A stretch of DNA of 64,000 bases from Aphrophora alni (lineage: Eukaryota > Arthropoda > Insecta > Hemiptera > Aphrophoridae): contig OY740774.1 in the NCBI GenBank assembly GCA_963513935.1, positions 95,983,668-96,047,667 on the forward strand. Direction: 5' to 3'. This document shows, piece after piece, positions 1-9,342 of this stretch. The translations under genes and the position numbers were made by a program. A model generated the notes under the pieces. It saw nothing but the letters and a program-made list of their open reading frames with translations, was not told where the DNA came from and made no database searches. Every line of letters starts with the position of its first letter. The first letter of the stretch is position 1.

Positions 1-448
1 ACGCGTTCATATATCCCACCCCTCCGTGGGAGGGGGTGACAGCTGTATTGAACAAATCGGGGAAAGGTCTAAACCTCGAAATCATATTTTGAGGGTGTCT
101 CACTGTGCCTTTCAACATATGTTCGTTATATATAACAAGTTCAATAGGCACACCGTTTTTTTCACACTCGCTTAGAAATTTCAACCATATTTCCCTATTG
201 TAAATCCTATCAGCAGAAGTAATCATGAGTATAACTAAAGGTGGTAAGCTTTTACTGTGACCTCCCCGCCTTTTATGCCTCCAACATCTTCTATTGAATA
301 TATCACCATATCTACCAGATCTACTACAATAGTTTCCACAAAACTGTTTTCTGTCCGTATAATACCATGAACATAAATTTGATTTCGGATTATGCAATTT
401 ACAAATGTTGGCAAAAGGCCGATTATCATTATACGTGAATATACGCAT
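1..448 (-). CDS. Partial ORF at the window edge: Cys/His-rich N-terminus, then an unidentified domain (possibly glycosyltransferase-like)
   Basis: The frame opens at an ATG (448-446) that overlaps the ATPase stop as TAATG. It stays open for 149 codons to the left edge, so the C-terminus is outside the window. Residues 16-58 are rich in Cys and His (C16, H19, C26, C37, C41, C55, H58), which suggests a small zinc-binding module. Residues 69-110 then run PPLVILMITSADR ... REIWLKFL ... PIELVIYNEH, a beta-strand / helix / beta-strand pattern. This loosely recalls the start of Core-2/I-branching-type glycosyltransferases seen in some large DNA viruses, but that is resemblance only. The overlapping stop/start and shared strand suggest co-expression with the ATPase as part of the Polinton-type element. 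Function is unassigned; a capsid or maturation protein is not excluded. Confidence 0.55.
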   Translation of the reverse strand, partial: MRIFTYNDNRPFANICKLHNPKSNLCSWYYTDRKQFCGNYCSRSGRYGDIFNRRCWRHKRRGGHSKSLPPLVILMITSADRIYNREIWLKFLSECEKNGVPIELVIYNEHMLKGTVRHPQNMISRFRPFPDLFNTAVTPSHGGVGYMNA

Positions 449-1137
449 TATATATCTTTAATAAAACGGTCAAAACCTATTCTGTAACGACCAGTATCTT
501 TTTCACTATCTTTATCTATCACAATAAAACCGTGTTTATTCTCCCAAGCAATAGCACAAATATTTCTAAACTCGTCAAATGAAACGTCTGTATTGACGTG
601 ATCTTTGTAAATGTGGCGTAAGTTCAGATCATCCTGTTTAAATACTATTAAGAGGTTTGCATTATCACGAATCAAGTGTTTTGGGATATTACTGTAAGAT
701 TGACCTAAATAGAAAGAGTCAATGTTATTATGACGCCCCATAGTAAAATAAGCACGTATATTGTTATGTTTTTCACAAGCGATATCATCAAATATCATTA
801 TAGAATTAGGTTCGGCCTCGTTTGGCGGGATTACGAATTCATTATCAGTGAATGGGTAGTATCCGACGTCAGAATTTTCAAGAATCTTTTCCAGGAACTT
901 GTACTTTGGTTGGTGAAGGGATTTTGAAAATATGTAAACATTAGCAAATTTTAAGCCGTTAGGTTCAAAAAGCAAGTTAAATATAACGTTAGTCTTACCG
1001 CAATTTGATGGTCCGCAAAGTAATGCTCTGATTGTGTTTGGGAGTAATGAGCTGTGTCTTTTATTTACAGCCTTTTTCTTGAGAAAAGTGTCGAAATTCG
1101 TCATATTCATTGAATGTAACGAGTGCTCGACCCTCAT
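448..1137 (-). CDS. Polinton/adintovirus genome-packaging ATPase (FtsK/HerA, A32-like)
   Basis: The 229-residue protein has a clear P-loop, GPSNCGKT (residues 42-49, Walker A), and a Walker B strand, SIMIFDDI (112-119). A polar QSYSNIP segment follows with a conserved Gln, as in A32-like packaging ATPases. Members of this family drive DNA into the capsid of NCLDVs, adintoviruses and Polintons. Its length is normal for the Polinton version and no internal stop or frameshift is visible. It lies 88 bp downstream of the integrase stop on the same strand and overlaps the next ORF by one base. The start codon chosen is the first ATG and gives the expected short N-terminal leader before the P-loop. 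The intact frame suggests a fairly recent insertion. Confidence 0.9.
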   Translation of the reverse strand: MRVEHSLHSMNMTNFDTFLKKKAVNKRHSSLLPNTIRALLCGPSNCGKTNVIFNLLFEPNGLKFANVYIFSKSLHQPKYKFLEKILENSDVGYYPFTDNEFVIPPNEAEPNSIMIFDDIACEKHNNIRAYFTMGRHNNIDSFYLGQSYSNIPKHLIRDNANLLIVFKQDDLNLRHIYKDHVNTDVSFDEFRNICAIAWENKHGFIVIDKDSEKDTGRYRIGFDRFIKDI

Positions 1138-1225
1138 GATGACGTAATACTGAAGTTAAATTGATTTGTGTGAGCATTATATAAGTTTTTTCTAATACTC
1201 TACAGTAACCGTAACCTAACCTAAC

Positions 1226-2143
1226 CTATTTGACAATTTCCTTTTCACTTACCCATGAGTTATGTGTCTGATCAAACCCTAGCCATTTTACAAGGATCTT
1301 ATCACCTCTTTTCTTTATAACTTTCTCAACAAGATATACATTACCTATTTTTGATCTATTTAATTCTTCACCATAAAACCCGCCTTTTAAAATTTCCCCC
1401 TTCGAGTCTTGTAGAATATAAGTTATAGGTTTTGACGGTACAATAGCGTAAACTGAGAAAACCTCGTTTGTCCAATTAGGTAAATAACCTTTAACGAACG
1501 TCTTTTTAAATTTGGAAATTCTAACTTTTTCATCTAGTTTAAATTTGGGTATAGCTTTTACGGTTTTACGATCTAGTTTTTGTAATAATAGTTTCTCATG
1601 CTTTTTCAATACGTGAGACGGTTTCATTCCTATGGTACTATGCACTGTATTATTATATGATTTTAATATTTCTTTTAAAAGGGTTAGCCATTCATAGCTG
1701 CCTCGAGCCGTAAATTCACACCACATTAGATTTTTTAACGTACGATTTAACCTTTCGACTATGGAAGCTTTTTTGTCAGAGTATGTATGGTAATGATTAA
1801 TGTTATATTTTACCATTAACTGTTTCACACGAGTGTTGAAGAATTCTTTCCCTTGATCGGTTTGCAAATGTTTCATACGATGTTTTTTAAGTATAGGGTC
1901 TAAACATTTAGCTACTTCAACGCCTGATTTTGTTTTTAACGGCACAGCAAAAGCATATTTTGTTAAACAGTTTATCATTGTCAATATATACTTGAACCCT
2001 TTATTTTCTCTCGCATAAGGGATCATTTCGACCAAATCAGCCTGATACAGGTCATTTATACCTTTTAATGTTACATTTCTGGTCGGGTAACGCCTACGGG
2101 CTGGTTTATGCAACTCCGCGGCAATAGCCTGTCTCACATTCAT
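1226..2143 (-). CDS. Polinton-type retrovirus-like integrase with C-terminal chromodomain
   Basis: The 305-residue protein begins with the Polinton hallmark LHKPARRRYPTR (residues 11-22). The RNase H-fold catalytic core follows: first Asp in YQADLVEM, second Asp in LQTDQGKEF, and Glu in SIVERLNRTLK, with 33 residues between the second Asp and the Glu. The C-terminus (about 263-303) is a chromodomain, YLVEKVIKKRGDKILVKW followed by LGFDQTHNSWV, which probably steers integration to chromatin. No zinc-binding N-terminal domain of the retroviral HHCC type is seen, which is usual here. It sits between the polymerase (36 bp upstream) and the packaging ATPase, a linkage diagnostic of Polinton/Maverick and adintovirus elements. 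The frame is intact. Confidence 0.93.
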   Translation of the reverse strand: MNVRQAIAAELHKPARRRYPTRNVTLKGINDLYQADLVEMIPYARENKGFKYILTMINCLTKYAFAVPLKTKSGVEVAKCLDPILKKHRMKHLQTDQGKEFFNTRVKQLMVKYNINHYHTYSDKKASIVERLNRTLKNLMWCEFTARGSYEWLTLLKEILKSYNNTVHSTIGMKPSHVLKKHEKLLLQKLDRKTVKAIPKFKLDEKVRISKFKKTFVKGYLPNWTNEVFSVYAIVPSKPITYILQDSKGEILKGGFYGEELNRSKIGNVYLVEKVIKKRGDKILVKWLGFDQTHNSWVSEKEIVK

Positions 2144-2179
2144 TATGAAAATGATAGAATTTAGAGAATAGCACAGTTT

Positions 2180-5100
2180 TTATAAAATACGCATGGTCTT
2201 GTATCCATAGGGGACTGTATCATACTCTCCAAATCTCTTTCTTTTAGCACCTGTTATACTAAATTTTTTCTTTTCATTTATTGTAACAACTTCACGAATA
2301 ACGGATCTCCTAATTTGATTACCACTTATGTAAATTGGTTCGTTAATGCTGTCAACATCGTCTTCGGTGTCAACTAATCTTTTTAAACAATCAAAGTTTA
2401 GTATCTGCGAATTTCTAAAATTTAGTGTGAAACCTTTAATTTTACAAACCGTAACGGTCTGACCTGTATTTGTAGAGACTTTGTATCCGTATGTTTTGGG
2501 ACCTCCCGAGACAAACTCACTGATATATGAATCTGGTCCATATTCTGTAAGTTCATCGGTCATTTCGCCTAAATAGTCACCTGTAACTACTTTATGTTTA
2601 CCCTCTTTAAAAAGATATATTACACTATCTGTGTCAAAGTATAATACTTGCTGGCCTAAAGCATCAAGATGTTCATACAGTTTAAGCCGCGCCTGACTAG
2701 TAGTGAACGCAGCCAACACGACATTTACTGTAGGTAATATGTCGGCAGATTCTTCAATATACTCCCACGATACAAATAACGTTTCGTCATTAATTTCTTG
2801 GACATTTGTTACTACAACGGAAGGGCTACATAATAGTTGAAACAGATCACTAGATCACCTTATAATTCTAACTTTAGATTGATTCTCCTTTTGCCCAAAT
2901 TTGCCCCAAAATGAATTTAACATTAATTTTGCAAGCGATCTTAGACCGCTATTCTTTTCAATTTTAGTGGAATCAAGTCTAATACTTTCATGTGTGAAAT
3001 AGTCTTCGATATATTTACATTTATCCTGCTCTGTCACGCACCACGATGGAAAACCTGATGCCTCCTGTTTTATTTTTAAAAAAGTGTTTATAAAATCTGT
3101 AAACAGGCCTCCGTTGTCAAAAGTAGCCATCTTGTACACCCAAAGCTCATACATGTCCAATATAATGTAACCTTTTTGTATAGCTTTACGGATTTCACTC
3201 ATTTCCCAAGTACCCGATAGGGCACGTTCTTCAATATCATGACAACATTCATTCGCATTAACATTTTCTCCACATGTTCGACACAGCACAAACATTAATT
3301 TGTTGTTCATTCTTACAGGTAAAACCGGTAAATATAAATTATTTGGAGGCAGTATTTTGCATTTTAGGAGCCCTTCAGCGTTTAGACCTTGGGCCTTACA
3401 AGCCTCGTTACCTATGAAAATCTCAGGGTGACCTACAGGATATTTACCATACTTACATACCCACGGATATAATGAACAAACGTCCACATAATGTATGGAT
3501 TCTCCTTCTTTACATAAATGATATGATTTTGTATTCCCAGTTCTACCACCAAAAAATGCATCACGTGGGTTTAGAGGTAACATATTTAGTATAGGGTGTT
3601 TTTCTAGGTAGGCAGTCTCGAGAGGTTTGTCTTTCTTTAGTTGCCTAAATCTACATTCCCACATTTCGACTACAGTGTAACCGATTGACGCAAGTCTTTG
3701 TGTTTTTAATTGCGTTCTCTCGTATCTTAAATTGAATGTATCGGCTGAATCGTTATGTAACTCTTCATCCCGATTTAGAGGAAAACAGTCGGGGCATCCG
3801 TGATAGTAACACCCGTGAAATTCAAATATAGTGTTATTTGAGATTCCGTCGACACTCATCCCATTAATTTTGACCTCGCGACCTCTACCTGCGTGTTCTA
3901 TCTGTGTTCCTATTTGGTCCTCTTTATATGTTAACCACTGTAAAGCGATAGATGACTGATTATCAATCATTCTGTATCCCTTTCTAGGTAAAATTCCGAT
4001 TGTATCCTTTTTTAAGAAATTACGTCTGAACGCTAGATTACATGCACTAGCTATTGTGACGGCCTCTAAAAAAGGGTCCACATTACACTGATCTAAGAAC
4101 ATTTGTCTAAATTTAAGACACGCTTGAGCTAAGATATCAACGTCTGATATACAATAAGCTACGAGTTCTACTTGAAGATTAAAAACGTAATTGTTCTGAA
4201 TCTGTATATTATACCATTTAAAAAAATCTTTTCGACTCTCGTCAAACATGGAATCAGGGTTGTAAAAATCAATAGACGGCATAGGTCCTACATAGTTCTG
4301 GTTTTCCCTTGTATTGAAAAGGTGAGGAAAGTACCCCTTCTTTTTTTCAGGAGGTAAATCGAACGCTTTAGGTAATTTTGATAATGCCATAGGCATATAA
4401 TTAATGGAATCGATAAAACGAACATTATCTAATTCTAGTAATATTATCTTGGTACCTCTAGTTATCAATTCAGGTGTGAATTGAGTTTCCTCTAGAATAT
4501 ATTTTAAAATAAATTGTATATCAAAACCTGAACCGTAATGCGATATAATACATACATTTGTAAAATATTTCCGAACATTCATGATATACTCCATAAACTG
4601 ATTAACAGGATTGGTATTGAAAATGTGTAACTTATCATGCTCTGTCGGACAATTATTAGGACACGAATTACAATATTGTTGTGAAACACACAGATTGACT
4701 TTATGAACTCTAGTTTCGGGATTTGAGGTTGATGGTGTATCTTGGGTCGTTTCTACATCGAAAAAAATCAATAAATATCCGTCCTTTTTAGGTTTTTTGA
4801 TATCTATTTTCATATAACATTGATGTCCGGGGGGTCTATATTTTGAACAAACACTACAGTATTCCTCATAACATGTATGTTTCGGATGTTGTCTTGTCTT
4901 TTTAAAACTACGGTTACAATTCAGACAATATTTTAGTATGTTACACAACGTTGTCTTGTGTTGATTAAAACAAGTTTGATTAAGGAAATTTCTATTACAT
5001 TGGTTACACGTTGAAACGTTACCATCTTTTTCGCAAGGTGGTGAACGCTTACATGAGTTGCAAACGTTTGAACAAACATGATCACCTATCGTGTTGTAAG

Positions 5101-5929
5101 GAATGTGACAGTTTTCGCAAAAGTAACTACACGCAAATGCTGAAGTTAGACTGGTTATCAGATTGAAATGATTTTGGTTGTACAATAGATTAATTTTATA
5201 TTCGGCATTAGGTATATGTTGTTCAAATAGTATATCACGGCCCCTAGCCCCATATTGATAAACAGTAATTTTATAGTTTTTTAAGTGATCCTGGAATTTT
5301 TTCAATTCTGCAATACCGGCACCGCTTTCAGGAATAGTTACATTAGCATCGTTTAATAGTTTTTGAGTTTCGGTTGTTTGTCTTTTACATCTGTATTGTC
5401 TAATAGCATTGTAATATGGGTCTTTTTTGGCGTGCGCAATACCAACGACCAGGGCTCTAGGTAGACATAAATTGTCTGTATTGTTTATAACTACAACACC
5501 CTTCCTAGATTTACACTCTTCAGTAAAGTCATTATAATAAAGACCTCGTCTACGACCTAACCCTACTGGTAGGCTAACTTTTGTGCATGTTAATTGAAAT
5601 GTATCAGTCCACGAGCCTGACACTGAACCACTCTGGATTATACTACCGATAACAGCCCAAAGGGTATCTACTGAAATCTCAGTTAATGGTCTAAATGCTA
5701 TATACCCTGGTGTTTGAATTCTCTCGTTTTGGAACGTGAAACCGATTCTATCATTTTCATTACCATTTTGTTTCATCTCGTTAACTAGTTTTTGTAACCC
5801 CAGTTTTAACCAATCGACGGTATTAACATGTTTTGGTGGAGTATTAAATTTGAAAAGCGTTTTCGTACCTGTAAGTCGATATTTTCGAACATGGGATGTC
5901 GTTGTACTTATACGGTTTATAGGGTCCAT
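2180..5929 (-). pseudogene. Protein-primed family B DNA polymerase (Polinton/adintovirus PolB), interrupted by one in-frame TGA
   Basis: This replicative polymerase is read in one continuous frame of 1,249 codons plus stop, except for a single TGA at 2857-2855; the two halves are in the same frame. Before the stop are an N-terminal OTU-like signature (DNLCLPRAL at 152-160, NHF at 253-255), a Cys/His zinc-binding region (267-371), and the exonuclease motifs FDVETT (390-395), HYGSGFDIQF (464-473) and YCISDVDIL (592-600). An insertion with FHGCYYHGCPDCF (704-716), polymerase motif A DVCSLYP (815-821) and motif B KLMLNSFWGKFG (1001-1012) follow. Motif C, YFDTDS, lies beyond the TGA near 2640. The break separates motif C from the rest, so a product ending there should be inactive. 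The ATG at 5929 is the first in frame. It could be a real disabling mutation, a polymorphism or an assembly error. Confidence 0.93.
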
Positions 5930-6256
5930 TATATCTTATAGGTAAACTATGGTAATATATAGAAATGTATTTGCCCCCAATAGCACACACACACACACAG
6001 ATAAATATCAAAATTATGTATATAATAAATTAAAAATGTGAATAAATAATCGTATAATACAGTATATATCGATAGTATAAATCTTTTATAACTATATAAT
6101 GAATAAATGATATATTAAAAGTAAAGACAATCGAACTATGAAAGAAAATCAATAGTCGTATGAATAATTTTTACATAGAGTAAACAAAACGATTTGAATA
6201 TATATGAATAGTTGTTATAGAAATATAAAAGTATATACAAGAAGATTTGAACTTAC
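5930..6256. other. Upstream of PolB: AT-rich, CA microsatellite, candidate splice acceptor
   Basis: There is no gene in this stretch. A short (CA)n tract lies at about 5984-5999. On the minus strand an AG at 5936-5935, six bases before the PolB ATG, could be the acceptor joining upstream leader exons to the polymerase exon, although its pyrimidine tract is weak. The rest is AT-rich without visible structure. Confidence 0.4.
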
Positions 6257-6282
6257 TCAGATGACTACTGGAACCAAAGTGA
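6257..6282 (-). other. Candidate 26-nt untranslated microexon upstream of PolB
   Basis: On the minus strand a strong acceptor (TTTTGATTTTCCTGCAG, AG at 6284-6283) and a strong donor (CTGA|GTAAGT, GT at 6256-6255) stand 26 bases apart. This is a plausible 5' leader exon of the polymerase transcript. It is seen from splice-site consensus only and has no coding evidence. Confidence 0.4.
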
Positions 6283-6319
6283 CTGCAGGAAAATCAAAAT
6301 CCTGTTTCCCCAACCATAC

Positions 6320-6603
6320 ACATGAATACATGTATTGTTCCGGAATTATACAAAGGTACATCTGATGATAATCTAATACGGTCCTATACACATGCACAAT
6401 TAATTATATCCTGGCAAATATTTTGCTCATATAAAAGTTATAGGACCATGCGTTCCCACACATGTATGCAATTATTATATCCTGCAAAATATTTTGCTCA
6501 ATTGTAAGTTACGGAACCGTGAATTTAATATGTGCTCACAAACAATCAATTATTTTGTTTACCTGAAAGTTATAGAACCGTAATAATATGTGTTCGCAAA
6601 CAC
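6320..6603. repeat. Degenerate tandem repeats (about 75-80 bp units) upstream of PolB
   Basis: At least three related units share the blocks AATTATATCCTG(G)CAAATATTTTGCTCA, (A)GTTATAGGACC / GTTACGGAACCG / GTTATAGAACCG, and GTGTTCGCAAAC or variants. Units begin near 6385, 6462 and 6543, with a more diverged one from 6320. The position just upstream of the polymerase gene suggests a regulatory or replication role within the element, which is inferred. Confidence 0.55.
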
Positions 6604-6718
6604 GCGCTTCCTACTAATTATTGTTTGACTGTATGGATATAGCGTATTTCAAAAACAATGTATCCTAAATAATTATAGTAACGATTCAAATCAAAAACTA
6701 TTGTTATATTTTACTTAC

Positions 6719-6782
6719 ATAATCTCTGGTAGCAATCTCGAAACTGAAATGGTAACTGGGAATCGAGACTGAGGCTTTTATA
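6719..6782 (-). promoter_or_regulatory. TATA box, initiator-like site and first-exon donor for the PolB transcript
   Basis: On the minus strand a perfect TATAAAAG (6782-6775) is followed about 35 bases later by an arthropod initiator-like TTCAGTTT (A at 6745). A strong donor, GATTAT|GTAAGTAA, follows with its GT at 6718-6717. This reads as a promoter plus short non-coding first exon leading toward PolB. The individual sites are seen directly; their joint use is inferred. Confidence 0.5.
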
Positions 6783-6880
6783 GTGGGGTAGTTATGTAGC
6801 CTAGGGGGGTGATAATTTGTATATATCACGGTTATTTTCGTTAGACCAATGCAATGCACTTACATGTGAACAGATGGTAA

Positions 6881-7016
6881 GCGGATATTTATTTTTGCAT
6901 ATCTCCCACGTTGTGATTTATTGCATACAAACACATGTGTTATTTGTATGTGAAGATGCGAATATTTATTTTCGCATATCCCCCACGTCGTGATTTATTG
7001 CATACGGACATGTGTG
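6881..7016. repeat. Two-copy direct repeat, period 77 bp, with CACGT(T/C)GTG cores
   Basis: Copies begin at about 6881 and 6958. Each contains GC(G)(G/A)ATATTTATTTT followed by GCATAT(C)CCCCACGT(T/C)GTG, ATTTATTGCATAC and ACATGTG. They sit about 100 bp upstream of the TATA box at 6782-6775, so they may be promoter-proximal binding sites for the element's minus-strand transcription unit. Confidence 0.6.
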
Positions 7017-7773
7017 CATGCGTGTGGTAGTTGACAGACGCCATATGTTCTTTGCTAGTGCAAAAAATTTGTATGACTGTGAGAATAGTGCATGTGTAAA
7101 ACTAATTACGTATAGGGTGATTCGAAAGTACCGTATCTTAAACAAATCTTGTTACTGATATAGAATTAAAACTTTTTGGGCCATCTAACGATATCTCGTC
7201 ATTTGTGGAAAATTAATTCAACATAAGAAATTAAATAAAGTAATAATATTGTTATTTTTGAAGACTAGATAATTCACGGTAAATTTTGTAAATAGTAATT
7301 TACAGTGTTTCACACGATTTAATGTGAGTACTTGATTTCAATTTTTTACAGTTATTGTTTAAGCTAGAATATGGGTAAAATTTAGAGATAGGCTAGGTTT
7401 TGGTTTTTACTATATTTTTGCACCTTTCTGTGCTTGTCTTTATGGAATTTTCAGGATTAATATAGACCGTAATAAAATGCTACAAATGATGTTCCCCATT
7501 TTGTACTTTTTGTTTGTTTTTAAAATAGAAATATTTGAATTTAGGTCCGTTTATTTATCTTCAATTCAAAATATATTTTTAATTCCGTTATTAAATAGAT
7601 TTTTGTGAATTTTGATAAAACTTGTCAAATAAGTCTATTATTATTATAGTGAGCGGTTTTTATATCCTACATCCGAAATTCTGATTACGCTTTTTACACA
7701 CCCTTGACAAATGTTTGGATCTAAGTGGGGTAAAACTTAGGTAATATTAACAAATTATAGTTTGGACTTACGG
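7017..7773. other. Non-coding AT-rich stretch
   Basis: No gene is recognised. A donor-like CC|GTAAGT on the minus strand begins at 7772, just after the stop of the LxCxE gene, so transcripts may continue and splice toward PolB. A TTTATT at 7550-7555 would read AATAAA on the minus strand and could be a poly(A) signal for that gene. Confidence 0.35.
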
Positions 7774-8301
7774 TTATTCTTCGTCGCTACTCGATGTTGA
7801 GCCCCGGCGGAATTTTCCTGTCAACCCTGACGTTGATGGAATATCAGGGTCAAATATAGGAGGCTCTGGGGAAGGTGACGGCATGGTCTCTCTACAAGTC
7901 AGATCCTGGTCATGCTGCTGAGGCTCCGGTTCCGGGTGGGGTTCAAGGTCCATCGACTCCTCCAGGGGCTGTTCCTGATGCCCTACGTGGTGAAATATTT
8001 CTGGAGGGGCCCAAGGTTGTCCACACAAATATGTAGGGTTGGCGATAGCACTTCCGTGGAAGCTCCAGGTGACTTTTGGGCATCCAAGCCCGAACAAATA
8101 CCTCTCGGTCCGCTGAATGTGCCTGCAAAACGTATTTCTTATTATTATTATTGTTTCTATATTGTATTTTTACGAGTTATGTTTCTTTTTATGAACAACT
8201 TACCTTTCTGTTCGTCTCCAGATTCTATCCGTATCGTATACGACTTCTCCTTCTGCATATTCTTCGTCCGAAGAATGATAGGCTGAATCGTTGTCACTCA
8301 T
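7774..8301 (-). CDS. Two-exon acidic protein with LxCxE (Rb-pocket) motif, adintovirus 'Oncoid'-like
   Basis: Exon 1 (8301-8204) opens with ATG and ends at donor AAAG|GTAAGT. An 81-nt intron (8203-8123) ends in TTTTGCAG. Exon 2 (8122-7774) runs to TAA. The reading phase is preserved across the junction and the product is 148 residues. Exon 1 is acidic (SSDEEYAEGE). Exon 2 has a Pro/Glu-rich stretch, then DLTCRE (LxCxE at residues 107-111, bases 7902-7888), a PSPSPEPP segment, and the C-terminal tail STSSSDEE, a casein-kinase-2-like site. LxCxE beside acidic serines is the signature of viral proteins that bind retinoblastoma-family pockets (E1A CR2, E7). Adintoviruses are reported to carry such 'Oncoid' genes. 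It is divergent from the next gene over a 181-bp spacer. The structure is seen in the sequence; the Rb-binding role is inferred. Confidence 0.65.
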
Positions 8302-8482
8302 AATTAAAATTGGTTTGAATTAATTCAGTTTAGATTCGCAACTGAATGTCAAGCTAATATTTCGCATATTCAAAAACCTGGTAGTGGGGGAAGTGTGACG
8401 CTAGCTGTAGAGGTGGGAGTTAGCTCATGTACAATATATGTAGGCTTAGTCTAATTTGAACTACAGGGAGCAGCAGACCACT
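8302..8482. promoter_or_regulatory. Shared divergent intergenic region of the two small spliced genes
   Basis: The 181-bp spacer lies between the start codons of the minus-strand LxCxE gene and the plus-strand SH3-motif gene, so both promoters must lie in or near it. It holds an AT-rich half and a GGTAGTGGGGGAAGTGTGACG patch near 8380-8400. No unambiguous TATA box was seen. Confidence 0.4.
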
Positions 8483-9009
8483 ATGAGCGATTGCGTTGAC
8501 CTCTTCATTGGGACGGAACTACCTACCTTGTTCCATGTAAGTAAATTATTATTTTTGGTGTTATATTATTACAAAAGTGTTTTTATTTTTCGTTATAATC
8601 ATTTACAGATTCGGAGATGGAATTATAATTATTTGGTGTTACTTTTATTGATGTTATGTTTTCAATTGTCGTAGCAAACATTTATGATTTCGGGAATTGT
8701 TTATTATTTTCGTTATTACTATTATCGCTGCTGTATTTTCGTTATAAACATTTATACATTCAGGGTTGGTTATTCTTTTATGTTTTTTTTTTGTAATATT
8801 ACAGTTGTATTATCGACTATCGTAGCATTCCTTTATAGTTTCGGTAATTTTTATTTCAGATTAACGAGGAACCGAAAAAGGAGGATCCTCCTAGGGTCCC
8901 ACCCAGGCCTCAAAGGGAGTGTTATGAGTTCATGATTGAAGAGTTGGATTGGGGATGCTGGGGAGGGGAAGATGAGGGGCCTCCCCGGATAGTGGCCTAC
9001 AGGATTTAA
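8483..9009 (+). CDS. Two-exon 67-residue protein with class II SH3-ligand motif; function unknown
   Basis: Exon 1 (8483-8536) encodes 18 residues starting MSDCVDLF and ends at the consensus donor CAT|GTAAGT. A 323-nt intron follows, and exon 2 (8860-9009) starts after TTTATTTCAG, in phase 0, and runs to TAA. A poly(A) signal lies 13 bases after the stop. Exon 2 is charged and proline-rich, with VPPRPQR (a PxxPxR SH3-binding pattern), then IEELDWGCWGG and an acidic GEDEG. No family is recognised. Small size, splicing, short linear motifs and its position opposite the LxCxE gene suggest a host-interaction accessory protein of the same element. An alternative acceptor near 8608 (TTTACAG) would give a shorter product ending at 8672. 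Confidence 0.5.
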
Positions 9010-9021
9010 TTGTATATTTCT

Positions 9022-9027
9022 AATAAA
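9022..9027 (+). terminator. AATAAA poly(A) signal of the plus-strand small gene
   Basis: A canonical AATAAA lies 13 bases downstream of the TAA at 9007-9009 and is followed by AT-rich sequence. It fits the end of the spliced plus-strand gene. Confidence 0.55.
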
Positions 9028-9342
9028 CGCTTAATTATTATATTTATTACATGTGTTATGGTACGTTATTTCTCAGCCTCAATCAGTGTGGGTTTTATAG
9101 TGTATTATTATATAATCATTGTATCATTCGTTTTTATTTTAGTCTTCGTCGAACTTTCAAAGGGGTAAGATCTCTGGTAGGTTACAAATTTTGTTTGATG
9201 TACTATTATGTATTGTAATATTGTGTGATGTAGGGGGTTAGGTGACGCAGCATAGTAACATAGAGTAATTCCCCAATGACGTCATTTCCGGTGACGATGT
9301 TGTGGCGTCTTTTTTGAGACGTCATAATGACGTTACTAGAGC

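Noticed and set aside
235..429. 64-codon frame on the minus strand
   Set aside because: It overlaps the longer edge ORF (448 to 1) in another frame. The longer frame starts at the ATPase stop overlap and has the better protein pattern.
1206..1232. CCTAA repeats resembling insect telomere sequence
   Set aside because: Only about three short units lie between two element genes; too few for a telomeric tract, and the pattern is common in AT-rich DNA.
7103..7115. 13-bp TAATTACGTATAG also present at 12292-12304, bracketing the accessory module and LINE
   Set aside because: Longer than a Polinton or LINE target duplication would need and not at the element boundaries; one 13-mer pair is expected by chance in a 64-kb AT-rich window.
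7912..8286. 124-codon plus-strand frame
   Set aside because: It is antisense to the spliced LxCxE gene, including its intron, with no protein features of its own.
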